In this document: positions 11,866 to 21,683 of the stretch, one piece after another
How positions within the stretch are numbered: the stretch's first letter is position 1
Layout: every line of letters starts with the position of its first letter
Source: Termitomyces sp. T153
Lineage: Eukaryota; Basidiomycota; Agaricomycetes; Agaricales; Lyophyllaceae
Length of the DNA: 64,000 nt
Assembly (NCBI GenBank): GCA_018296165.2
Contig: JACKQL020000055.1
Coordinates: 1 to 64,000 of the forward strand
Direction of reading: 5' to 3'
The notes under the pieces: generated by a model
Database searches by the model: none
What the model was told of the DNA's origin: nothing
Seen by the model: only the letters and a program-made list of their open reading frames with translations
Made by a program: the position numbers and the translations under genes

Positions 11866-13057
11866 TGTCAGGTTCCGCTGACCCCAGGGGCTCAGCTGCA
11901 CTGGGCGAGTCCTTACTAGGCAGGCGTGATCCCCTTGCACTGGCAACTGGACACTCAAAAGCGTTCTGGACACTGATTGCTTGTGCAGATAGTTGGTGGG
12001 ATGTGATCCAAACCGGTCTGGGGAGGTCCAGAGAAGTCGGATTGCGAGGAAACAGGACAGGCTTGGCGGGGTTCAGGCAGAAGACCGTATGGGAGATTTG
12101 CAGACATGAAGGGGTAGGAGGCTATGCGATCAATGGGAGTGGAGCCAGGGTTTGATGGAAGATCAATTGGGGTTGATGGAGTCCAGAACCGAGCAAAGAG
12201 CAAGGTTCAGATCTGGTGAAAGAGTGTCGGGGTTCGTAATTGTAATTGCGGAGTTCGTGAGGTCATTAAGGTTGGGGAAGACTTGGGCACAATGGCCGGA
12301 CAGAGTCACCAAGACAGCGTCGGATGAAATGAAGTGGAGTCGAGATGGAACAAGAATAGATTCGCATGGAGATATAAAACAATAATGATAATGATAACGA
12401 AATGGAGACAAGACAAGACCGGGAGACTGAGATAAGACCGGGAGACTGAGATAAGACCAGGAGACTGAGAGTAAGGAAAACAAGACACGGAACACAGAAC
12501 ACAAGAAAGAAAACAATCAGACCATAGGTAACGTTAACAAATAGGTAGGTGATATCAAGACTAGAGTACGAAGAGCTACTTGACGTCTTATATACTGACT
12601 ACTGGAGAACTTCGGAGTATGTTGGCTGTGGTGGCGGGGCTTGGTGGAGCTTGATGGAGTTGGCGGGTGTCGGTTGCAATCAAGGGTCAGGCCGCGTTGA
12701 TATGTTGATGAGATCATTTGGGAATGCGGGTTGCCCCAAGGTTGTCGTGATACTCTGGAATGGGTTGGAGGAGTCAGGGTGTTGAGTTGATGATGGGTGG
12801 TGAAGATCGGGAACAGCAGGGGTGGTTCTTGGGGTTTGGAAGATCCAGAGTAAGTGCCAGTGGTTGCGGGGAAGGCATCAAAGTTGGCCAGGGGGCCATC
12901 AGAGTTAGCTGGGGAGGCGTTGGAGTTAGCCGAGGTTGCATTGGGGCTAATCGAAATAGGCATGGGGCATGGGTGGAAGTTTGGTGGAGCATCAGGGGTT
13001 TTGGGGAATGAGAGGTTGCTGGACAATATGCGGAGGTCCAGGGGACGGGTCGTGATA
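11866..13057. mobile_element. Solo LTR (1,192 bp) inserted in the Helitron
   Basis: The insertion runs TGTCAGGTTCCGCTGACC...GGACGGGTCGTGATA and is flanked by the 5-bp direct repeat ATTTA (11861-11865 and 13058-13062). The ends are near-inverted (TGTCA against TATCA read on the other strand). Deleting the insertion and one ATTTA restores the Helitron frame exactly, joining KNQEIVN to GLLPLHEKAR. It has no gag or pol coding, so it is most simply a solo LTR left by LTR-LTR recombination. A short three-copy repeat (GAGACTGAGATAAGACC) lies at about 12,420-12,470. A 169-codon minus-strand ORF at 12517-13026 is proline/serine-rich and not a known protein. CpG is frequent, unlike the surrounding DNA. 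The strand of the parent element cannot be told. Confidence 0.88.
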
Positions 13058-13062
13058 ATTTA

Positions 13063-14476
13063 CAATCTCCTGATTTTTTGAAAGAACAGTTCTAACCACT
13101 TCAAATGCAGTGTACGTTTTAAGGGACATCTTGGTGATGTATTTTGTAATGTAAAGTAACACTGCCTTAACAGCTGTACCTGACTGAAGACTAGTGACAT
13201 CTGTGTTGCATCGAAACAGGTAAGTCAGTGCTGGTGTAAATGTGTTAAGCCAGGGTTCTGCTTTTTGCATGTTAAGAGCACCCATCATAGGATCAACTTC
13301 TGTTTGTTTGAACAGCTGCTTTGGAAAATGAGCCTTACATTTACCCCACTTGTTATCCATACAGCCCTTATATTCCTTGCCTTTTTTCTTTATTCCATCC
13401 TTCTTAAAGGATGTGCCACAAGTGTGAACATTACAACAAAAAACAAGATTGTCCACTGTGTAAAAGAAATGCTTCCACCAATTGCATGTCTCTCTACACC
13501 TGACACAAGTAGGTTTGACATTGCAACTATCCATGTATCCATTATCTATGCCTTGACTATCATTATCCATGTCTCAACTATCTGTGTATTCACTATTTTG
13601 ACAGTTTACAGTGGTATGGTCTGTATCAGTACCACATTGACATTGAGATGGGGGTGGATCTGGCATTGATTTTGTAGGGTCAATATAACCAGGTGTAGTC
13701 TTTGATGATTTGATATTATTTGCTACATTGTTCATTGAACCTGTAGTAAAGTCCCCTGTGAAGGATGCTTCAAGATAATCCACTAGAGCCTTTTGAAAGG
13801 AAGAGTCCAGATCAATTATTCTGCATCTTGCATCTTCCAGCAATAAACTACTGCACAGCCATAGCAGCATATGCAAATGCAATGTCATCCATCCTTGCTG
13901 TTTAACTGTACTGTAATAAGCAGATGTGTTTCCAGACAGTCCCTGTCTATCTGCACCCACTCTGAGTACATGTTTTATAAATGCAGTAACCATAAAATGA
14001 AAGAAACAAGCACCTGCCACAGGATTTTGAGCAATTAACCAATAGGCCTTGTTGGAAGACATGGAAATGGAAGGGCAGAAGGATATGCCTGTATCTGTGT
14101 AATATAAGCAAATAGGATGTTGTACATCAATAGGCAATAGAGTAATAAACCATGAAGGTGCACCTTTTTCAATGACCAGAGACCATATTTCATTCCGCAT
14201 ATGTTTTTTTGAAATCGGCGCACCCCCTACCCAACCAGACACTGCATCTAAATCATTTATTGCCTTGAAACATGCATGCTCTTCATTGGTACTCAGCTTG
14301 ACAAGTTCTCCTTTAGCCATCCACTCAGCCACATTCTTTAAGACATTAAGATTGAGGCCGACTATACATTCTGCAATCTGACTGAAATTGTTATGTTCAA
14401 TGGCTAGAAACCCACTGGTTGTTGCTGCTTGCACCTGGTCATGACTGAATGCAGCAAAGGGAAATTCAACATCCCT
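13063..14476 (-). pseudogene. Helitron Rep (HUH endonuclease) domain, broken by stops
   Basis: This is the middle third of the Helitron gene. The HUH metal-binding motif reads TLHLHMLLWL (about 13,865-13,893). The twin-tyrosine motif reads LLYITKYITK (about 13,131-13,155). These are the residues that nick and covalently hold DNA in rolling-circle transposition. The lead-in (GLSGNTSAYYSTVKQQG) is typical of the Helitron_like_N domain. The frame has a TGA at 13574-13576 and is joined to the preceding piece across the TGA at 14477. A zinc-binding segment CVRCRETCNWW near 13,500 lies between the two motifs. Catalytic residues survive, but the gene cannot be translated through. Confidence 0.87.
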
Positions 14477-16456
14477 TCAAAATTGCTTGTCATGGTACAT
14501 CAAAAGTCTAGATTTATGAGCCTTGACAGATATTTTAGAGTTTCCACATCCAGGACCACCAAGCCCATAAGGAAACAGCCACAGAAACATTTGAGGGTAA
14601 ACTGACAGGTCTTTCATCCAATTAATTGGACAGGAAGTTGGACCTACAGCCAAAGCCTTGCCATTAGATTCCCAATGTTTCAATGCAATACCCTTGAGTT
14701 CATCCTTTGTTTTGGTTGACAACTCCTCCCCAGTCAATCCATGCACTACAAATGGGCATTCCCCTGCATTGATGCCATTTACTCCTTCAACAGTATGTAC
14801 AGCAGGATCAACCGTGTTTGCTTCATCTAGTGACTGTTGATACACTATGCTTACAGGAGGCACAGACTCCAAATAGCTATCTAAGTTTGTGTCAGATATT
14901 TTGACATCAATATAGGCTGTGTGATTTAGTTTAAGCCATTCCAAGGCTTTCCTCACAGAATTTTGACATACAAGCAATGGTAAACATTTAAGTTCCTCCT
15001 CTGTAGGTTGACAAGGACCAGTGAACAATATTGCCAACACATCGTCCATGTCTGTCCTAGGAGGGGGAAGCATATTATAGACCTTTTCTACAGGTGATTC
15101 AAAAGCTATCAAATGAGCCTTCATCTGTTTAAGGCCAGAAGATGACACATGTGCATAACACAGGGATTTGCAGATCTTTGCTACAAGTAGTTGCTCAACC
15201 CAGTTAAGATCCCTTAGAACATCTGGTATAGGACCTATCCAAAAGCCATTGGAAAGTGCATATTTTGGCATTTTACCCTTCAGTAATGATGATCTACAGT
15301 CTGAACACACTGAGTCACATGTGTGATCAATAACTGGACCACTTAATTCCTGTATACATTCCAACATCAACTTTCTCTCAACTCTGGTAACACCCTTGAT
15401 GCACAATACACTGAACAACCTTTTCAGACCTTTCATCAGCTTCATATTTTTTAAGGGATGTAACATTCCACATACTGCGCACCCTGCTTCCTCAATATTT
15501 TTTGGACTTGAAGAGTCACAGAAGTCTCTTATAATTTGAGCTGTCAATTCACAAGTAAGAGGGGCTGGGGGAAAGTCAATGGTATTGTCAGTACAGGGAA
15601 CATTATACTGAAGCTCCACCAGTTTCACCTTTTTGCAAGCAACTGCATGCCTTTGAGTATTCCTTGACTGAGGACTAAGTTCAGCCTTTAAAACTGTTAT
15701 ATTGCCATGACATATTGGGCAGTTGTGATGTGCAAAAGCAGTTAAAGCATCTGATTTATGGAAAGATTTAGAAAGAACAATACGGTGACATTGAGTGATG
15801 GTACATATTTGGCACACTGTAAGATGCTGGGCTAGGGTAGATAGTGGAATTTTGGCATGTATATTTCCTGAAGAAATAGGATAGCCCATGAGGCCTATCT
15901 TATTGACATGATCTATGAATTTGTACACATATTGACCATTTGCCTCAGCGGTGTTGTGGAATAAATGTTCCTCAACATCAGCAAAAGAAAAAACATAATG
16001 TTTACCACCTCCATGCAGTGTGGTAGTTTTCTTTGATAGATGCTTACTATTACAACTTTGTTCACTTGTGACTCCTAAAGGATAGACAGGTTTTAGCAAG
16101 GTGGTACATTCAGAGCATTGGCTACAGTTATGTGCAGCAAAAATGTAATCAACAAAAGGTTTACCAGAGTATTTGGGTAATGACAACTTGAGACAGGAAA
16201 CCATCATTCTTAGAATCAATGAAGTTTTGATGCTGGGCCAAGCAGGCAGAGCAACATATCCATTTAACAAACATTGTGCAATAAACACAGGAGAACATAT
16301 GTTGTCATGAATGATGCAATGATTCATAGGTAAACCATGTCTGTGTTGGCAATGGAGAGCAAGAAAGTCGTGGCATGATAATAAATACCTCATCATGTGT
16401 ATTTCCAACCACAGTACCAAAACGGGTGAATGCTTGAGCAACAAAGACCAACACAA
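14477..16456 (-). pseudogene. Helitron N-terminal region with DUF6570-like domain
   Basis: This 659-codon open stretch has several CxxC/CxxH pairs in its first half (HNCSQCSECTTL, CQICTITQCH, HNCPICHG). The DUF6570-type segment follows (ERKLMLECIQELSG, CSDCRSSLLKGKMPKYAL, GFWIGPIPDVLRDLNWVEQL, LPPPRTDMDDVLAILFTGP, ALEWLKLNHTAY). It ends with PQMFLWLFPYGLGGPG and LLMYHDKQF, then a TGA at 14477-14479 where CGA would continue into RDVEFPFAAF. The true start is uncertain: the ATG at 16456 is not in good context, and the N-terminus may lie upstream or in another frame. DUF6570 commonly precedes the Rep domain in fungal Helitrons; its role is unknown. Confidence 0.83.
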
Positions 16457-17714
16457 ATAAACTCATAGAGAGTAATACCCTTTGAGCATATGAGATAGTA
16501 GGCTGTAATACACATAGATATGACTATCATTTGAGCATCACTCATATTGAACAATAGTGCATCGCTCTTCAGTAGGTTTGGAGCATTGCTCTATGACAAC
16601 AGCTGATCCTTGACAAACACAAGGACTGACATCCATGACCTCATTGAAATAATGGCAGGAAGCATCTTTTATTGGACTTAAATAAATAACAATAACATCA
16701 AACAAGAATGGGGACAGACAACAATATCAACACTCACAAATCACATGATATAATGTGTGAGTACTTAAGTGCCAATAACAACAATTGGAACAAAAGAAAT
16801 ACTCCACACACTGAGAGTCTCATGATGGCAAAAAGTCAACTGAGGATAGTATTATGTAAACAATTGCTGCAGCAATGAATGATGTAAGCCTCTTGATTAA
16901 GCAAGTATTACATAAACTGCAGATACAGCAATGCCTTACATAATGGGGCTAAGGCAGCAACGTGGAATGGTACTTATGATCATCACTGGCCAGATCAGAC
17001 TAATGAATTCCAATTGAGTGATCATAAGTATATTATTAGCATGTACAATAAATGACAGCTTGAATTAACAAATGCAGCATTTTTTAGATGGAGGCTCATC
17101 AGTGCGGGTTTGAAGGTCAGGTGTTGGCTTGGTGTCAGAGTCCTCATCAGAGTACAGAGTGAGAGTGGGCAATTCAGGGGGTGTATCACTGATGTATCCA
17201 TCTTCTGGACAATAATCTACTTCCACATGTTCCTCATCTGTGTAACACACCCAGCCATGCATTTCATTTTTGAAAGAGGGTCAAGCTCAAAATGTTTTAA
17301 GGGTAAGGCCAAGTTGAGTTGCTACCTTATGGTCCCCCCATACATGACCATTGAGATATGGGAAGGCTAAGAAAGACAAGATATCAACAGTTCAGCAAAG
17401 ATGAAAGGGAAAAGGTACACAGGACAATGAATGTACAGAAATTGACAGGTTCAACCTCACAAATGGTGTATGTTTTACCTGGCCATGCAAAGGACAACAT
17501 CTTGCTAGGGTGTTCATCAGAGAACATGTCAGAAAGTGAAATACAGTTATACACAAGCCATCCAGGTCCTTCTCATGGGGTAGCTTGAATATCTATGTGC
17601 ATGGAGGATGGAGGCAGGTTGACATCATCACTGCAAATATGACTTGTCCAGGCCATCTTTTTGTAGTGTATCAGGATGCAGGCTTGATGAGCCAAGAATT
17701 CCAAGTAGACAGTG
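16457..17714. other. CpG-poor intergenic, possible Helitron 5' side
   Basis: No gene is supported. A 65-codon minus-strand ORF at 17065-17262 is acidic (EEHVEVDYCPEDG, YSDEDSDTKPTPD) and may be an exon of something decayed. GCTGCAGCAATG-like words near 16,865 and 16,930 recur loosely at 26,300-26,800. I see no clear terminal repeats. Confidence 0.4.
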
Positions 17715-18809
17715 TCAAGTGCATCTATCCCTGTAAGTACACCATTCTTCCTTCCCTTCTAGTGTGTGAGATGAGAAAAACCAGTACATCAATCTTTGAG
17801 CACAAGTGTAATTCTTGATAGACAATTCAAATGCTTGCATGTCTTGGCTATCCACAAATGACCATCCTGATAGACCACTGTACAGCTTGAAGTAGATGCA
17901 CAGGTACAGCAATGCCAACACACCACTCCACATGGAGAGATCTGGCAGATGGGAACTATTGTATTCTAAACACACCAGAATATAAATAAAGGTAAAAATA
18001 AAATAAAATAAAATGAATCAAAATAAATCAAACAATGCTTACCATTTTCATCTGTTGAGTCCACAAAAGCAAGAACATAGAAAGTTAACATCCACATTAG
18101 GATGTCATGTGAGGCCTGGCCATGATCCATATTTGAGACTGTGTTGGACACAACAAAATGATGAAAAATGCCAACTATGGAGTCAGGGAGAGTCATGATG
18201 CAATAAAAATGCCCACCCCAACATATACAAGGTTTGGGAGTGACTACTGCATGAGGAAGATTTGGATGCATGATACTGGATAATCATCAGAAAGGATGAT
18301 ATGTAAAATAATAAAATATAGAAGATACATCATTGTTCCCAGCTCCAGAACAAGCAAGTCTATGTTCCATTTCTTGGCATTTGGTTTCCTCGATGCGAAA
18401 TTGTTGACAAAAAGCTCCCAAGAAGCAAAGTCCCTGTAGTCACCAGATTTAGGCATTGCAATAAACCAAAGCTTAATACCTGTCTTGACCAGCAGGAAAG
18501 TTCCAAATCCATTGGAGTCTATGTGCCAATAATGATGAGTATTTGCAGTTGAAGCTATCCCCCAATGCATGTCAGAGATCAGGTAGAAATCACCACTCTT
18601 GCAGTAACCATGTCCTTGTACCTTGTTCCAGGCAGCCAGATCACTAGAAAAGGGAGGCAAGGGAAATGTTTCAACAGACCTAGGCAAGTTAAGAGCACTT
18701 AGAGCTCTGGGGTATGGAGCCTCAAGAGAGCAAATGAGATTCTTGGGAGTACCCTTTCTCAACCAATCAGTGCCTGATACAGAGAAGTCTGGACCATTCT
18801 ATTGGATGA
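17715..18809 (-). CDS. JmjC-domain protein (partial model)
   Basis: The minus-strand exons run from about 18,809 to 18,322 (PDFSVSGTDWLRKGTPKNL ... LVLELGTM), about 18,269 to 18,051 (HPNLPHAVVTPKPCICWGGHFY ...), and about 17,966 to 17,715 (EYNSSHLPDLSMW ...). Both introns are GT-AG and keep frame. The JmjC fold is indicated by the iron-binding HxD in HYWHIDSNGF, the basic/hydrophobic strand LLVKTGIKLWFIA, and the distal His in GGHFY. These would bind Fe(II) and 2-oxoglutarate, as in histone demethylases and hydroxylases. No stop interrupts these exons although the surrounding DNA is decayed. The 5' part is not resolved; Ser-rich exons at 19,315-20,031 could belong to it. The substrate is unknown. 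It might be a recently active or selected gene inside the repeat block. Confidence 0.68.
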
Positions 18810-19314
18810 ATTTCATTGAATGACAGACAACAAATGAATGAACCATGTAAATCCATGAGTTTGTTGAGTGCGCATATTTGCAATAACAACTATTTGTTGA
18901 AACCAAGATTGATGTGACTGACATTGCAAACAAGTATGCATGCATGGTCACACAATAGTAGGCATATTTCAGAAGGGAACCTAGTCTCATATTCCTGTCA
19001 AGTCAGGATTGTATAAATGGGCCGTTGTTCTGTATGACCAGATGCAACAGCGGAGGCATGCATATGGTTAAACCAAAGGATATCCCTCTTTAGCTGTCAG
19101 AACATGTTTGTTCAAGACATTCTGCAAATAAAAAATCATAATATAAATATATATATGTGAAATTTAGGAACATATTCAAAGGTCCCTGCCCCACCAGGTA
19201 TGGGTATATGAACCTTTTCACCCTTGTGACAGATCCATCAGTGTTCAAGATCCAGATGATTGTCAATAACCAATTTTTCACCACACTCATCATCCTGAAA
19301 AAGCAACTGAACTT
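18810..19314. other. Unresolved stretch upstream of JmjC exons
   Basis: It has low CpG and short unrecognised ORFs on both strands. It may hold introns or 5' exons of the JmjC gene, but I cannot place splice sites with confidence. Confidence 0.3.
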
Positions 19315-20031
19315 TCATATTGACATAATGAGTATTGCAACACATATGGAAGACTCAAACATCAAATCAATTAGGACTTGTTCTTCCTCCTCCAATATAT
19401 CAATGACATCCTCCTTGTCAGAAGACACATTTGTGTTGCTCTTTGGCTTTTTCTTGCTGCCCTTTGGTTTTTTACCTGGCTTTGTAACAGAGCCTTTATT
19501 GTAATTATCACATTTTGGATTCGCCACAATACAGGAGGATTTTCTTGTTTGGTTTTCTGCTGTATTGTTATTAATAGATGGTTCAATCCCTACCCTGGAC
19601 TCTGGGCCAGATATACCATCTCCACTACTGTCACCTACAGGTGAATCATGGTTATCAGATGTATTGATTGGAGAAGGTGACTGATCAGATTGTTGGGGAT
19701 CATCACAGTGTGGGGACGACCCAGAAGGGGATCCTATATCAATAGACAGATCAATCTCTACCCTGGACACTGTGCCAGACAGTCCATCTCAACTCCTGTC
19801 ACCTCCAGGCAAGTTGTGGTTGTCAGATGTATTGTTTGGAGAAGGTGACTGTTTGGGTTGTTTGGAATATTCACAGTGTGGGGATGACCCAGAAGGGGAT
19901 CCTACTCCAGTATGCAAATCATTGATGTCTGCCAACTCTGATGAAGGTAGAGAAGGATGGAAGGCATTGCCAACATCTTTTCCTAACATTGCATTGAACA
20001 TATGTGAGTCAATAGGTGGGGAGAACAGGCT
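19315..20031 (-). pseudogene. Ser/Pro-rich, acidic and Lys-rich protein segment with internal duplication
   Basis: Two minus-strand ORFs are continuous except for one TGA at 19789-19791, where the duplicate copy shows an intact codon. The protein reads GSPSGSSPHC and SPSPNNTSDNH twice, then a lysine-rich stretch (GKKPKGSKKKPKSN) and an acidic helix (DKEDVIDILEEEEQ). Composition suggests a disordered nuclear region. It lies just upstream of the JmjC exons on the same strand and could be their N-terminal part, but no continuous splice path was established. Confidence 0.4.
19609..19913. repeat. Two-copy tandem duplication, 168-bp period
   Basis: The word GATGTATTG(A/T)TTGGAGAAGG occurs at 19,658 and again at 19,826, and similarity extends on both sides (CACAGTGTGGGGA, CCAGAAGGGGATCCTA). 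The period of 168 bases is a multiple of three, so the duplication adds 56 codons without shifting frame. The copies have diverged at many sites, so the event is old. Confidence 0.85.
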
Positions 20032-21683
20032 TCAGAGATTGTCAATGGATGGGGAAGACCACCTATATGTCTCCAAAGCTACAAACAATGTAAGGATGCA
20101 ACAACACATGAAAAGCAACAAGTTATAAGACACCTCTAATAATGAATCCTTTCCAGATAGTGATCTGTATTCTCGGGGCAGGAGCAACATGAGCAGAGAT
20201 ACCAGCAGGGCTATGTACAATGTGTTGTGCATCATAGTAGAACATCCAAATGTACCTGATCCATCTATTGTGGCACTGTGTATGCTATGAAGGTATGCCA
20301 ACTCTTCTTGATTGCTCAATCTGCTTTCTCTGACAATATAAGATTGAATATGACATCAAAATAAGTAGAATAATAAGCATACTCATCAACTATTAGTTCT
20401 TTGATGGAGGACATATCTGATGGCAGATACACATTACCCTGAAGAACATAATAGATAAGTTGTTGAATAAATATAAAAATAAATAATACAATGGAAGGTA
20501 ATAAAGATAAAAATGCACCTTTAAGAGACAGCTCAAGTGGAGAGCAGCAGACGTAAGGTTAATTAGAACGTTGTAAACACTCTTTTTGGAGACCTGCTTT
20601 GCAAGATTGGAATACAACTTCATTTGAGTGCTGGTAAAGGACAATAGATAGAATAAAGCTCTTAACAAGTACTGTTCAACTGTTTTCCAATACTGGTCCA
20701 GTGGTGGATGGCTGATGAGGGTCAGCACCATCCACAAGGGTCTGGATATCCAATACACAATAGGCAAGAACTACTTTGAAAAATGCCTCGAGAGCTCTGT
20801 GCTTGGTTATGCAAGAAACAGGTACTCTGCAAAGGGTATCTCAAAAAATAGCAAACACATCATTGTAGTTAGCCATAGACTGATTAGTTTTACAAACCGC
20901 GAGGGTGTGTGCCAAATGCTAAATGATAAGTGTTGAATTAACGATATTTAGGCTACCCAGTACTTCAACAAGCATATTCTCAAAATATTTACTGATATCA
21001 AGTGTGTTCAAAATGACATCAGAGTACCAAGAATGCAAACCAAATCTAGGGTTTCCTATTTGGAGATGAGGTAATAGCATAGTACTCATTGCCACCAGGG
21101 GAGAAAATGACATTGAAAGAATATTGAAATACATGACTCATTATATACAGGAAACACCAATCGTCAATCAAAGTTAGTCAGCAACTGCTGCTGCAGACAT
21201 ATTAGTAATACATCAATAACAATAAACATAGGTGTTGGTAAGAAATAACCCAGCCAAACACTTTGAAGTGGTAAATGCAACACCAATCATTGAACCAAGT
21301 TATTCATAGGTAAGCAATCCCAGCCAACCACTACAAATTGGATGAGATTGACATTACAAGAACACAAATACCTAACACATGAAATGTTCACATATATGTA
21401 GGTACATATATATGCTATATATATATGCTATATATATATATGTGTGTATATTCCAGTCAATCACATTTTCAAATAAAGATTGGCAAAATGATAACATTGG
21501 AAAGCACACAAAGTAAGAAAATATCATTCTAGTATGAGCCTTCTCTTTGCCCTTGTGGAATTTACCCTTTGCAGGCGTATTGTCAGGTGATGTGGGACCA
21601 AGACCCAAGGCATATGTCAGATTGTGTAGGAGTATAACAAAAAGAACATTGAGGGTAAGATATCTCCATGTAACACATAAGGA
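20032..21683 (-). other. Decayed coding fragments, unidentified
   Basis: The minus-strand ORF 20393-20767 contains DQYWKTVEQYLLRALFY and LAKQVSKKSVYNVLINLTSA, which look like real protein. The ORF at 20919-21134 also looks like protein-coding remnant (MYFNILSMSF). I recognise no domain. Microsatellite TATATATATGC copies lie at 21,405-21,440. Nothing here makes a continuous gene. Confidence 0.35.

Larger units (their letters stand above)
7954..16456 (-). mobile_element. Decayed autonomous Helitron (Rep/helicase) with nested solo LTR
   Basis: Reading the minus strand, this is the single large gene of a Helitron, a rolling-circle DNA transposon. From high to low coordinate it has a Cys/His-rich N-terminal region, a DUF6570-like domain, the Helitron helicase-like/Rep domain with a two-His motif and a two-Tyr motif, a PIF1-type helicase, and a C-terminal extension resembling a ubiquitin-specific peptidase. 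The reading frame is interrupted by at least seven stops (all TGA), one frameshift near 9,590 and a 1,192-bp insertion at 11,866-13,057. Both ends of the element (5' TC, 3' CTRRT) lie outside the coding limits given and were not resolved. Nearly no CpG remains, so it is long inactive. Confidence 0.88.

Noticed and set aside
12517..13026. 169-codon Pro/Ser-rich minus-strand ORF
   Set aside because: It lies wholly inside the solo LTR, has repeat-like composition (PANSDGPLANFDA) and no known protein; compositional ORF.
17715..18809. TET/JBP-type dioxygenase instead of JmjC
   Set aside because: The HxD is set in HYWHIDSNGF with a downstream WGGHFY, the arrangement of JmjC proteins, and the TET/JBP-specific sequence around the metal site is absent.
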